Shown here piece by piece: positions 46,525 to 56,901 of a stretch of DNA of 64,000 bases. The translations under genes were made by a program, and so were the position numbers. Under the pieces are notes generated by a model. The model saw nothing but the letters and a program-made list of their open reading frames with translations, made no database searches and was not told where the DNA came from. Numbering within the stretch: position 1 is the first letter of the stretch; each line of letters opens with the position of its first letter. Origin of the DNA: Cytidiella melzeri (lineage: Eukaryota; Basidiomycota; Agaricomycetes; Polyporales; Irpicaceae); contig JABYQR010000006.1 in assembly GCA_022592445.1 (NCBI GenBank), positions 62,001 through 126,000 on the forward strand. Direction: 5' to 3'.

Positions 46525-48075
46525 ATGAACGCACACGACATCGACAGCAAGGCAGAGCTCCCTGTTACCTTCGTGCCCGCGTTGTATCTGCAGAGACGAG
46601 GATGGGTCTTCGACATCATGCGGAGAGAGCGTGTGACGCAGGTACGCAGGCTTCCACGGGAAACAAAAACATCGTGCTCAATTTCAACGCGCCCAGGTCC
46701 TCGACGTGGGCTGCGGTGAAGGCGAAACCGTGGCATGTCTCTGCAACGCCGCACCCTGGCTTCCGCTCCAGTCCACGCACTTCCCGTTGCTCGAATCCAC
46801 GTTAGAGCTGGACATCGCGTCTCTCAGCCAAGAGAACGACATAAGGGACCAGGACGATTTTCTGCACATCCGCACTCTCCACGCCTTGGATGTATCGCAA
46901 GAGGATTTGCAGCAAGTCCTCTCGTTCGCCAAACCAGAGCCACCACCGAGCACTCCCCAACTCTGGCCAGGGCCGACCAGGTGGGAGCCCCTGCATGTCA
47001 AAGTATGGCACGGCGGCATGGAGACGTACAACCCAGAGTTCGTCGGTATAGAATGTATCATATCCACAGAAGTGTATGTACCCGCCTCAATCCTCCGGAG
47101 TGTAAAACTCACGTGCATGAATCGGGAACCAGGGTTGAACACTTGTCAGAAGACGTTCTTCCCATCTTTGCGCCCATGCTCCTCGGAATGTACCACCCTC
47201 GTCTACTACTCATCACCACGCCTTCGTACACGTACAACTCGCGGTTCACCGCTCCAGATGCGCCTCCCGATGTTCGCCAAGGTACACCGGATCCGACAGG
47301 CAGGACCGATCGTATCTTCCGACACTGGGACCACAAGTTTGAATGGACTGTCGACGAGTTCACTAGCTGGTGTCAAGAAGCGGCTAAGCAATGGGGATAC
47401 GAGGTCGAGGTATCGGGTATCGGTGTGGCGACGGAGAAGGATCCATTCGGCCGTGACAAGGATCTGGGGAAGGCGAGTCAAGTTGCAGCCTTCAGGCGAA
47501 GAGAAGACCCTGGGATGGCGGAGTTGCGGGAGTGGAGGTGTGCAGAGACATGTATGCTTGGGAAAACGCGCGCAGGACAACCACATCGCTTGTTTGGAAG
47601 CTACCAGCACGAAGCGCACTCGGGAGCTCGAAAAGCTGGGACGCTGGAGAACATAGGTCAACTGATACTGCAAAGAATGGAGACATACCAGGAGCCTCAT
47701 ATGACTGTGCAAGAGCTGTGGTCCGAGCACGACATTAGCTTGCTGTGTGGAGGATGGCTGCAGAAGCTCATAGCAGCGGTGAAGGCGACGGATAGCCTGA
47801 CTCTGCAGAAGGCTGACAAGAGAGCCTTGAGTGACTGGATTGTTCAAGTGAAGGGTTTTGTGCGAGCACCGGAGGTGGAAGAGCACCAGCCACAGGAGGT
47901 TCGAGAAAGCTATGAGCCTGTAGATGTCTCTGCTTGGGCGAATATCGAGGGCTGGGACCAGGTAGATGAGTTTGGAAGTAATAGGTGGGAATCGTGGGGA
48001 GGGTCATGGGGAACATCCGGTGTCAGTGTTTGGAACATGGAGGCTGAGCCTGAGCCTATAGCAAGTTGCGCTTGA
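46525..48075 (+). CDS. HEN1: HEN1, small-RNA 3'-terminal 2'-O-methyltransferase
   Basis: Exons 46525-46641, 46697-47073 and 47133-48075 give 478 residues. The SAM-binding motif is VLDVGCGEGE (about 40-49). The metal-binding residues of the HEN1 family are in place: STEVVEHL gives Glu164, Glu167 and His168, and FRHWDHKFEW gives His232. VEHLSEDVLPIF and LLLITTPSYTYN also fit the family. The enzyme methylates the 3' end of small RNAs, protecting them from decay, so this fungus probably keeps an active small-RNA pathway. No dsRNA-binding domains are present, as in bacterial and animal short forms. The donor of intron 2 (GTATGT) is fixed by the EVVEH join. Confidence 0.9.
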
Positions 48076-48263
48076 GACAATCAGAGATAGTGTGCATTAT
48101 GTAGTCCATGAAATTGATGCGACGACGAAGGGCAATCAGACAAAGTACAAACTGCGAGCGAGGCAGAACGTCTCAGCATTCAAAGTTGACCTTTGTATGA
48201 CATCCGTTCACGCACCAGGTATCAACAGCAAAAGAGTGCAATCCAACCTAAACAGACTCTCCT

Positions 48264-48613
48264 TCACTCTGCTACTGGGGCTCGACGGGGACCTAAGCCA
48301 TTCGTGCGGTTAGGTATGACATGAGACGACAAGGTAGGCCGAAATCAGGTCTCTTACTTTCAAGTGGGTGGACTTGTGCCAGATACGTGACTGCCCACAT
48401 GAGATAGCAGCATGACAACGTAAGCATGCAAGCTGTTCGAATCAACCTATAAAGGCATTGCAGGAGGCCATCCGTCAACTATAAAGGGGACGCAGCGATG
48501 AACCCAGACTGTGCTTACGTTTGGTTGCCACCCTTCGGCGTGAAAATCCATGAAGCAAACATCGCGGCAAGAACAACCGCCAGCACAAGGAGAGTGGGTA
48601 GTGACGAAGACAT
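48264..48613 (-). CDS. VMA9: V-ATPase subunit e (Vma9), three exons
   Basis: Exons 48519-48613, 48358-48446 and 48264-48292 join in phase to only 70 residues. The sequence reads LVLAVVLAAMFASWIFTPKG, then NQTLIRTACMLTLSCCYLMWA, VTYLAQVHPL and a short PRRAPVAE tail. Two membrane helices and the TPKG-NQT-LIRT and YLMWA-TYLAQ-HPL signatures are those of subunit e of the vacuolar proton pump, in the Vo sector. The gene acidifies vacuole and Golgi. It is tandem with het-C (268 bp upstream on the same strand) and converges with HEN1. Its exons are too short for ordinary ORF scans. Confidence 0.9.
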
Positions 48614-48881
48614 GTCTGGAGGGGGTGGTAAGCTGTCGAGAATAATGGTGGTCTCGACTTGTACTGCTGCAGCGGGCGCTAGCGCTTGAGGTCTGCGTCC
48701 CGAGCTTCCCAAGATAGGAATAGGCGGTGATGGCCGCCAAGCGCAGCGTTGTGGTGTTCGAGGCCTCCAAGCTCGAAATGTAAGAATAGCGTATCAAAAT
48801 TTCATTTCGTATTCCAAATATCCGTCTACAAGGTTATGTTTACAGGTCTTCTTCTGAATCTCAAGAGTAGTAAAATCTCGC

Positions 48882-51800
48882 TCAGTACCCAAACGGTCGA
48901 TCTTGGGGTGGGTCATTGTACCCAAAGCCTCCGTACGAGTCTGCACCAGGGAAACTTGGTCCGCCCGTAGGGTTAGCGCCAGGCATTCCCATGCCGCCCG
49001 TTGGGTGAGCACCGGGCATGCCGCTTGATCCGCCACCAGGATAACTGGGACCGCCGGGAAAAGCAGGCGGAGGGCCGGACGGTGAAGCGTAGGCGGAGTA
49101 ATTGGTGGAGGGCGCAGGAGGAGCGTAGGAAGGAGCATACCCTGCATGCCCACCAGGGTAGCTAGAGCCTCCGTAAGACGATGGCGCCGGAGGCCCTCCA
49201 GGGAAGCTGGGGCGGTCTCCACTAGGGAAGCTGGGTTGGTCTCCTCCAGGGAAGCTGGGGTGTTCTCCACCAGGGTGGTAATCCGAGGGTAGTGAGGTGG
49301 GAGGCATGTAGCTTGGTGACTGGCTTGGCATGTGGCTTGAAGTGTAGCTACTTTCTCCAGTATACCCTGGCTCGTTGATGTCTCTGCGTCCAGGACCACC
49401 GCCACCAAATTGGCCGATGAACGACTGAGCCTCGCCCAGGCCGGGAATGCTTTCCATCAATCCGCTAGGTCTATGAGCTGGGCTGTGGCCGTGAAGACCA
49501 TAAGTATGACCCGGAGGTTGGTTGTATCCGCTAGCATTGTGCATCTTGCCGGCAAACTGAATAGCAGAACCGACGATTGGGAGCTGATTGGCGTAATTAT
49601 GTATATCCTGTTGCGCTTGGTGAGCCGCGTTCACAGCGTACGTTCCTTCGGCGGCCGACGCTCCGCCTTCGCCACCTAATCGAATATTACGATGGTTGCG
49701 AACCGCATCTTTGGTAAGTCGGCCAAGGATTTCGTGCTGCTTGTTCCCAAGTTCCTGGACCCATTTCTGCATATATTCCATCATCGCGCGCTGGATGGGT
49801 GAGTTGCGATCATGGAAATCGGGATGAAACCTGAAGGTATAGCGGATAAGTAACGACCACAAATACTTGACATTTCATGACTTACAGACACGCTAGTATT
49901 TCATCCAGTACTTGGCGTACATTGACGTTGTTATCATCCCACGCCCCAACGACTCGGGTTACTGCAAAGTTCTGAGCAATGAATTTAGCAAAGAAGTTCA
50001 TGTTGAGGGTATCATCGTACTTCACATACCAAAATAATTTTACCCAGGTTTCCGGCAGGCTCATTGAGGATTAGGTTCTAACAGACATGACAGTAAATAT
50101 CTAAACTACCGTTATATCTGTATCTCACGATACGCACGAAGTGATCCTTGCTGAGGAAAGAGTGCGTTGGATCGGACTGCACGTAATCCTTGTTAGCTCA
50201 TCACCCGCGCAACATTAACGATACGCACGGCTCTTGGGTCATTAAAGACCTCGTACTGGTCAGCCTGGTTGATCACTTGCCCTGAGGCAGCCATCAGCTG
50301 CTCAGTCGCCGTCTTCATCAGTGGTTTCAGAAACGGCTAGTAGAATATGAGCATTACAAGACTAGGAGTGCTAACACGACTTGACTGACCTCAAGAGTAG
50401 TGAAGACAAAGACTATGTGAGAGATACAGTCAATATCAGACACAGACAGCCGAGCGCTATTGAGTGGAACTTACCAGAGATAGATTCCGTGAGCTTCTCG
50501 ATGAGAGACGATAAGCCTGGGATCCTCTCTGCACGAGCGCGCGAATCAGCCTCTTTTGAGTTCATTCATCGACATGACGCAGACAAACCTATTGTCTTCT
50601 CAATCTTCTTCATGACTATCGCAATTGGTGTCAGTGTCGGAATCATATTGAACATACAGTTTGCGCCAACTTACTGGAGTCTCGCCAAGTCAAGACCCGC
50701 CACAAAACTGCATGCAGCTCCTGAGGGTTCAGCTGGTCGGGGGCCTTTCCTCCCGCCTCAGGGCCAGCTCTGATACGTTCGATCTCGTCCATCTCGCGCG
50801 CCATCTCCGAGCCGCCGCCGCCAGGAATGTTGAAAAGAAGTTCGCGGAGACGGTCACTGGCGGAAGAGCTTCCGCCGGCGCTGCGTGTTGAGGGACCTGA
50901 TTTTGCGCGGGCTTTCTCTAGTTCTTTATTGAGATCACTTACGGAAGCTTGACTCTGGGAGCACAATATGGTGAGTGAAAACACTTGATGGACCCGTAAG
51001 CCATGACCTACAATGTGGTCACCAGCCTCTGCCAAAGAACGTCAACACACGGAACACACCAACGGGGCTGAAAACTCACCTCCTAGCAAGCTGTGAATGA
51101 AGTCTTGGCCGCCAAAAGTGCCTGCCATGAGGATAGATGAGCTCGCTTCGGATGATCGAAATCAGATGTCGCTGACCTGTGACCAAGGGAGCAACATGCT
51201 TTCCTTGACTAGTCGGGATACGAACTTGGTCTCCAACATGCAGAAACACATCGGTATGACCTAAATACACGAGCGCAAGCTCACAAAAGTTCGAGTGAGC
51301 AGCGAAATCCTCGAGCGTGTGAAGCTGCATTCACACTCAGCGTCAGTGGTTTGGTTTACAGGAGAACAAACTTACAGCTGTTCCAAGAAGCCTGTATGCT
51401 TCATACAAGTCTTCTTTACGTCCCTCTGCGCGATGCTGCCTACCGACATGGATACAGCGCTCGAGGACACGACGGGCCAATGCCTTGGAGGTGTCCCAAG
51501 ACCCATTTTCTACATCGATAGTCTCTGAATAACATACCTCACGTGGAGCACAAGCTATTCGGACTTACCATTAGCTATGTAGTTCTTCATACCTGTTCTC
51601 GGGTCGACCTCTAGCTCACGTGGCTATATGAGATAGATCAGAGTGATCAACACATTTGCAGGTGACACGCAGCGTACGTCTACTGGTCCTCGCAGCCTGG
51701 AGTCATACTGACGAGCATCTGAGGGATATCCCTTAGGATTGTCGATGTGCTCAGTCTGGGCAGGACAGGTTATAGTCACCTATATGCGTATGTGATGCTC

Positions 51801-52538
51801 ACTCACAGGAAGATAGCAGCCAAGCCTTTCCGCTGTGACTTCGAACTCATGTGTAGCGTAGCCGTGTGCCTAGAGTATATGAGGTACACGTATTTGTGAA
51901 ACTTGAGTGATGCTCACAAGAAATCCAAGGGCCATGCATAAGTTCAGAATGGTCTATAACCTCAAGTTCAGCGACATATACCCTCAGATGCTGCACAGCG
52001 ACCGACCTGAAGAGGAAGCTTCTGGAGCCCGGCAACATCCACTGCCTATGTGGATGTTAGCAACGTGGCGGTAATTGAGATTTACAGATCCTCTACCTGG
52101 CTATAATCACGCAACCAGTTGCTAAGAGGCTGAGATGAGCTAACATGTTTTCCTCGTGACCTTAATTCTTACCCAAAGTACACGCGTTTGATGTCTAATC
52201 CGCCAAATTTCGATCCTCCCTTCCCTATGATTGCGCCAAGTGCGAAACCTCCTGCTTTCTTAGCGACTTCGGAGAGTGTATCTTCCTATTAGATCGTTCA
52301 AAGACGGTTCTGACGAGGATTATATGGAGGATCCCCACAATATCTCCATGACGAAATGCGCGCCCTTCAAGGTAGGCAAAACTGAGAAGTACGCGCGATC
52401 AGCAGTCCGCTCTCTCGAACCGATGTTTGATACTGACCTAGGTATGTTTCCTGCGCCAAAAGCATGCACGCCGCTGCTTGAGATGCAAAGGACGAGAACG
52501 CAGCACGAGACAAAAAATATATGAGAGTTTACACCCAT
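48882..52538 (-). CDS. het-C: Het-C family protein, 22 exons
   Basis: All 22 exons join in phase to 835 residues. In order they begin 52438-52538, 52339-52381, 52173-52285, 52097-52121, 52007-52045, 51918-51953, 51807-51869, 51678-51755, 51569-51623, 51376-51509, 51177-51324, 51080-51121. They continue 51012-51028, 50675-50954, 50589-50615, 50475-50528, 50390-50412, 50229-50336, 50138-50176, 50030-50077, 49886-49971 and 48882-49830. A signal peptide ends in VHAFGAGNIP, followed by family stretches: FRHGDIEDTL, DIKRVYFGNWLRDYSQAVDV, HEFEVTAERLGCYLP, TLEDFAAHSNFCELAL, ELHAVLWRVLTWRDS, QYEVFNDPRA and WDDNNVNVRQVLDEI. The tail is Gly/Pro rich with an 8-residue repeat. In Neurospora het-C controls vegetative incompatibility; a role here is not shown. 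Confidence 0.9.
49201..49272 (-). repeat. Three 24-bp tandem repeats in the het-C tail
   Basis: Units at 49201-49224, 49225-49248 and 49249-49272 differ at a few bases. Each encodes eight residues built on D/E-x-PSFP-x-G. Repeat number could vary between strains. Confidence 0.8.
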
Positions 52539-52925
52539 CTGAATGTGTTGGTTATGGTACAAGATCAAGGCAGAATTTGAGTAGACCCATAATTAGCAGA
52601 AATATACTGTGCATCGCTCTAATCGCCACTAGCAAGCGCCATACGCTCATAGCGGGGTTGGTGTGGAGATGATGGCTGCCCCGGCGGATTCCGAAATAAT
52701 GAAGCGGAGCTCAAACCCCTTTTGCCACATCGGCGTCTAATCGTATTTTGTGGGATTCCACATCCTTCGGCGACGACCTTCTCTGCCTCCAGAGGCCTTT
52801 CGACTCGTTTTCTTCTGCATCGTTCCTTCAAAAACACAAACCCATCTTTTGCATACACACGGTTAGTAGTCGAAGATCGACCAACGCATGCATTATTGAT
52901 GCGTAATACAATCTAAGGGCTCATC
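52539..52925. promoter_or_regulatory. Divergent promoter of het-C and the G3BP-like gene
   Basis: The 387-bp gap holds both start regions. The sequence just before 52926 is T/C-rich in parts. No clear TATA was seen. Confidence 0.45.
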
Positions 52926-54609
52926 ATGACCACCGGATCTACTGTCAACCCTTCTGAAGTCGGCTGGCAATTCGTTCCTCAGTACTATACTTTCGTCAAC
53001 AAGCAGCCCAATCGCTTGCATTGTTTCTACACGAAAGCATCTACTTTCATCCATGGTACCGAGGGCGAAGATGGTAAACCTTGTTACGGTCAGCAGGTGC
53101 GTCTCTCTCATCCCGTCATTTACGCGGGGAGCGGTTCGTCTGAAGACGACTTGCCATATCTGTACTTAACAGTCGTGTGCGATTGTGATCTATTTGACAC
53201 GCATAGTACTGCTCCCACGATAACTGCTCTTTATGTGGGGGACGCGCGTCGTCACGGAACAATCATTTCTTTTGCGCTTTGCATCGGCGTAAATGCTGAA
53301 CATCAGTGTATTTCACAGGAAATTCATGCCCGAATTACTTCCATTGGGTTTCAGGACTGCAAAGTTTTCATTCACTCGGTAGATGCTCAATCGTCGGCGA
53401 ACGGTGGCATTATCATCCAGGTCATTGGCGAAATGTCGAATAATGGCGAGCCTTGGCGCAAATTCGTTCAAACGTTCTTCCTCGCTGAACAGCCAAATGG
53501 GTACTTCGTGCTTAATGACATTTTCCGTTTCCTCAAAGAGGATGCTGTTGAAGATGAGCCAAGTGAGGATGAGCTCCCGGCTCAGGATACATCAGCTGCT
53601 CAAGACTCTTCCCCGTCTTCCGCCGCGGCTGCACCCACGTTCACGGTGTCTACTCCCGCATCGCAGCCCGAGCCAGAACTTGCGCACACTCCAACACCTG
53701 TCCCTGCGGTTGCCGCACCTGAACCAGAGCCAGAAGCCACCCCAGAACTCGTAGCCGAGCCACAGGTCAACGGCGAACATGAGCCTGAGCCTGAAGCTGC
53801 ACCTACTCCCGCTGAGCCACCGCAATCTATTCCAGAGCCTGCTGCTCCATCTCCCGCCCCATCCACACCCGCCCCTGTCACCCATGAGCCACCGGCGCCG
53901 TCCCCGGCTCCTGCTTCTCAACAACCCGCTGTCCAAGCCCCTGCTGTGTCTGCTGCCCCTGCTCCCGCCGCACCTCCTGTGCGCAAGACATGGGCGAATC
54001 TCGCCGCTACTGGTAGCCAGAAATGGGGATCGAATGTCGCGGAAGCGAAGGGCGTGAGTGAAGTGCCTGTGTCTACCATTTCACCTGCCCCGGCCGGCAC
54101 GTCGCAACCGCCCTCAGCTCGTCAGCCGCAGAACCAGCAACATCCAGCCTATACTAATGCTATGTCCGTCACTACCGCTCAATGCTTTGTCAAGGTACGT
54201 ATCCCTACTCAAACTATCCGAAGACCTCCATGTTCATTCACGATATCAGGGCGTGATTGAGACTGTCTCCGATAACGCTTTGAAGAGCACACTCACTCAA
54301 CGGTTTGGACCCATCAAAGAAATCGAGATTGTCCGAGCCAAAGCATGTGCTTTCATTGAATTCAGCCAGCTCGAGTCAGCCAAACGAGCTATCGTTGCCT
54401 CTCTTCCTGTTATCGCTGGTGGAGAAGGTGGTGTGCGCATTGGCGAAGGCTCTACCGACGGTCCCTCTCCGCGCATCTCCATCGAAACTCGTAAGGAGCG
54501 TGGCGAGCGGCCGCCCCCTCGCAACCCTCCTTTAAACGGCGATCGAGGTCGTGGCAGCTTCCGCGGTCGTGGTGCGCCCCGTGGTCGTGGTGTTCCTCCC
54601 CAGAAGTGA
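52926..54609 (+). CDS. G3BP-like protein: NTF2 domain, RRM and RGG tail
   Basis: Exons 52926-53096, 53319-54194 and 54250-54609 give 468 residues. The NTF2-like domain covers about 1-125: VGWQFVPQYYTFVNKQPNRLH, ASTFIHGTEGED, EIHARITSIGFQDCKV, VQVIGEMSNNG (IIQVIGEMSN), FVLNDIFRFL. A Pro/Glu/Ala-rich linker follows, then an RRM (CFVKGVIETV, LTQRFGPIKEIEIVRAKACAFIEF) and a Gly/Arg tail (RGRGSFRGRGAPRGRG). This is the layout of G3BP and of fission yeast Nxt3, RNA-binding partners of a deubiquitinase and stress-granule parts. The first intron is 222 bp, a multiple of three and free of stops; I removed it because the NTF2 fold runs straight across GQQ-EIH. Confidence 0.87.
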
Positions 54610-55156
54610 GCTGTCTACCTAGTCAGTTGATTTCGCAGGTTGCGCGAAGGAGCCTGGATGTAGACCGCAGTTCTTCCGGCCTGGATCGACGTGTCAGTTC
54701 GGCGAGTCCAGCACGGAAGCTTAAACCCTGTCTTAATCCTAAAAGTATCAAAAGATGTGTATGCGATGTGCTATTCTTTTTATTCTTACGATTTGTGATG
54801 TTGATGTGTAGTCCCTCTTTTCTCGTTGTCGTCGCTGTGTTCTAGTCCCATTTCTTTCATTCGATGTGTGAGCTACACGGCTAGTTTCTTGTAACTCCAC
54901 TATCCCATGTTGTGGGCCCCCACCCTCTTTGCAATAGCATATATGTCTGAAGTATGGTTTCTTACTCAGGGTGCTGTAAAAAAACCGTGACTGTAAGTTT
55001 AGTGCGTCAAGCAATCCTGCGAGGTGTACACTACTTAGATTGTTGTTCCTCGGGCGCAGTTTATGAGACTTGTCGTCAAGACTTGAAATGCCTACGCCAC
55101 AAAGAACATACACTCTAAATCGGGTATCATCAATTTTGAAGTTGTGCTTGCTACGA
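54610..55156. other. Convergent intergenic region, no gene seen
   Basis: It holds 3' untranslated sequence of the G3BP-like gene (T-rich at 54770-54845) and of the secreted cysteine-rich gene. No gene is seen. Confidence 0.5.
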
Positions 55157-55756
55157 TCAATACCCGCACTTGAGAAATGATTCACATACGTCATTCACAA
55201 CGTTGACCGATTGAACGACGTGACAAGAATAACACTGTTTTAGCACTACAAGCTCGTCGCCTAATTCTTTCCTAGCTTGTACACTTGTAGATATCCTGCA
55301 AAACGCGGCATCGTGATCAGGCTGGCCACGACAATGACAACGTTTAAACTTGAAACGCACATATTCCCCGAGAGTGTCAGTTAGCGTAAACTGGTAGGTG
55401 CAAACGCACGGCCATAAGCAACCAGAGTTGGGAGTACACGCCTGACCACAGCCAGGTTGTGCCCGTTTCAAGGTCTCAGTGTCCGCTTCGGCGATACGTT
55501 CAATGGCCGAAGTGTATGTCGCGGAGAGGGTAGGGTTCTGTTCCTCGAACTCAGCTGCACTGGCGTGGAGAACGTAGCATTCTCCGTTGGCAGCATCAGC
55601 GTAGAAGCCGGCTGGGCCAATGCGAAGGTTCTGTTCCGGCTGCTTGAAGGACTGCAAGGCGGCCAGAGAGTTGACAGCGCTGCACTCTTCTGCCTTTGCG
55701 AGGCCGACAAGAGCGAAGAACAAAATAACGGATAGGATGTGGTTGAACCGGGTCAT
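55157..55756 (-). CDS. Small secreted cysteine-rich protein
   Basis: A single-exon frame gives 199 residues. A typical signal peptide (ILSVILFFALVGLAKA) is followed by a mature chain with 14 cysteines, most in the second half: GCGQAC, GCLWPCVC, CHC and CYSC. I recognise no domain. Even cysteine number and secretion suggest disulphide bonding, as in effectors or surface proteins. The start is the ATG opening the signal peptide; longer upstream frames add a non-hydrophobic stretch. An intron near the C-terminus cannot be excluded, since the last 45 residues fit the Cys pattern less well. Confidence 0.6.
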   Translation of the reverse strand: MTRFNHILSVILFFALVGLAKAEECSAVNSLAALQSFKQPEQNLRIGPAGFYADAANGECYVLHASAAEFEEQNPTLSATYTSAIERIAEADTETLKRAQPGCGQACTPNSGCLWPCVCTYQFTLTDTLGEYVRFKFKRCHCRGQPDHDAAFCRISTSVQARKELGDELVVLKQCYSCHVVQSVNVVNDVCESFLKCGY

Positions 55757-56085
55757 CCTGTATGGTCTGCGAGAGCAATTGTAAGATGAGCAAGCAAGAA
55801 AGATACAACGAGCAGGAGAGCGCACCGTGGAAGTAGTAGTAGCTTGATTTGGGCGAGATGGACGAGAGGCAATTGCTGAGGGTTTCAGTTCGGGTGGATT
55901 TTCGTGTGGTATTAATACCCTCAGGCTTTCGTTAGGGTAGTTTGAAACGACCTTGCAAGCGGTGATTGCTTGGATGATTTGGTCAACTAGTCAAGAACGC
56001 ACCGCATAAGATTAGCACGTCCGGCGAGCGGGCTCCTTGTACAGAAGTGGAACACAATCCCACTAAAAGCAATCAATTCTTACGT

Positions 56086-56101
56086 GGACGACCGGTCGCC
56101 G
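56086..56101. repeat. 16-bp direct repeat with a 10-bp palindrome, copy 1
   Basis: GGACGACCGGTCGCCG, containing the palindrome CGACCGGTCG. Repeated exactly at 56256-56271. Confidence 0.75.
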
Positions 56102-56132
56102 GTGATAGTTGTATAGAGTCACTTAGCGTTAT

Positions 56133-56173
56133 CATTGATTGGACCGCTCACTTCAGTGAAGGTCCAATCAATG
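56133..56173. repeat. Perfect 13-bp inverted repeat (hairpin, 15-base loop)
   Basis: CATTGATTGGACC and GGTCCAATCAATG are exact reverse complements. The loop itself contains CACTTCAGTG, which can pair further. Confidence 0.8.
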
Positions 56174-56255
56174 AGCACCTGGGCGACATATGTTTAGACG
56201 ACGGACTCCTTCACAGGACTGAGGCACCACCTTGTCAAACCTGCATTTTGTACAC

Positions 56256-56271
56256 GGACGACCGGTCGCCG
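56256..56271. repeat. 16-bp direct repeat with a 10-bp palindrome, copy 2
   Basis: Exact copy of 56086-56101, 170 bp downstream. Confidence 0.75.
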
Positions 56272-56901
56272 ATCATAGCACGGAGTCGCTTGGCCGTCAA
56301 TGCACTGGCATGCTGTACAAGATCACCGTGGTGGAGCAACTTTGCGGGCTTTGGTGGAGAGGTAAGGAATGGGTGGATGGTACCATGACAGCCCATTCGG
56401 GACCGCCTCAACGTCAAAAGGTGGTGTAGCGAAGCTTTCCACCTCCTCAGGAAGTTTTCAGATTGACAAGACATGACCTGCAAAACGATGATATGAGCCG
56501 CATGTGTTGCGACCGTCGATGACGTCGTCCCCATGTAGAGAGCCTTCAATGCAGGTAAGTTAGCATAGAAAGGAAAGCGAGATGCCATGCTTACTTGTCT
56601 GAGCCTGAGTGGGACTGCATGAAGGGTTTGTCTTACGCTTGAAAGTCTGGTCCTCGCCACGTTGGCTAGCTAGAAGAGAGTCATGACGCGCAACCAAGCC
56701 ATCGAAAGATACCATAAATCAAGCACAAGTGACGACCCTCCAATGTAATGAGAACTAAACAAGTGCGAAAGCATCCAAAGAGGTTGGATAAGTACCATTG
56801 CTAGCAAAACAACGCCTTTCGGCAAACCCAAATATACAACTAGAATCTAAAGTGGTAAGATAACGAACGAAGGAAATATAGCCTAAAGTTTCCACAAAGG
56901 A

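Larger units (their letters stand above)
55757..56901. other. 1.1-kb gene-free region with palindromes and a hairpin
   Basis: No gene is supported. It holds two copies of GGACGACCGGTCGCCG (56086-56101 and 56256-56271) on either side of a perfect 13-bp hairpin (56133-56145 / 56161-56173). From 56690 to 56880 it is AT-rich and probably contains the P450 3' end. Confidence 0.55.
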
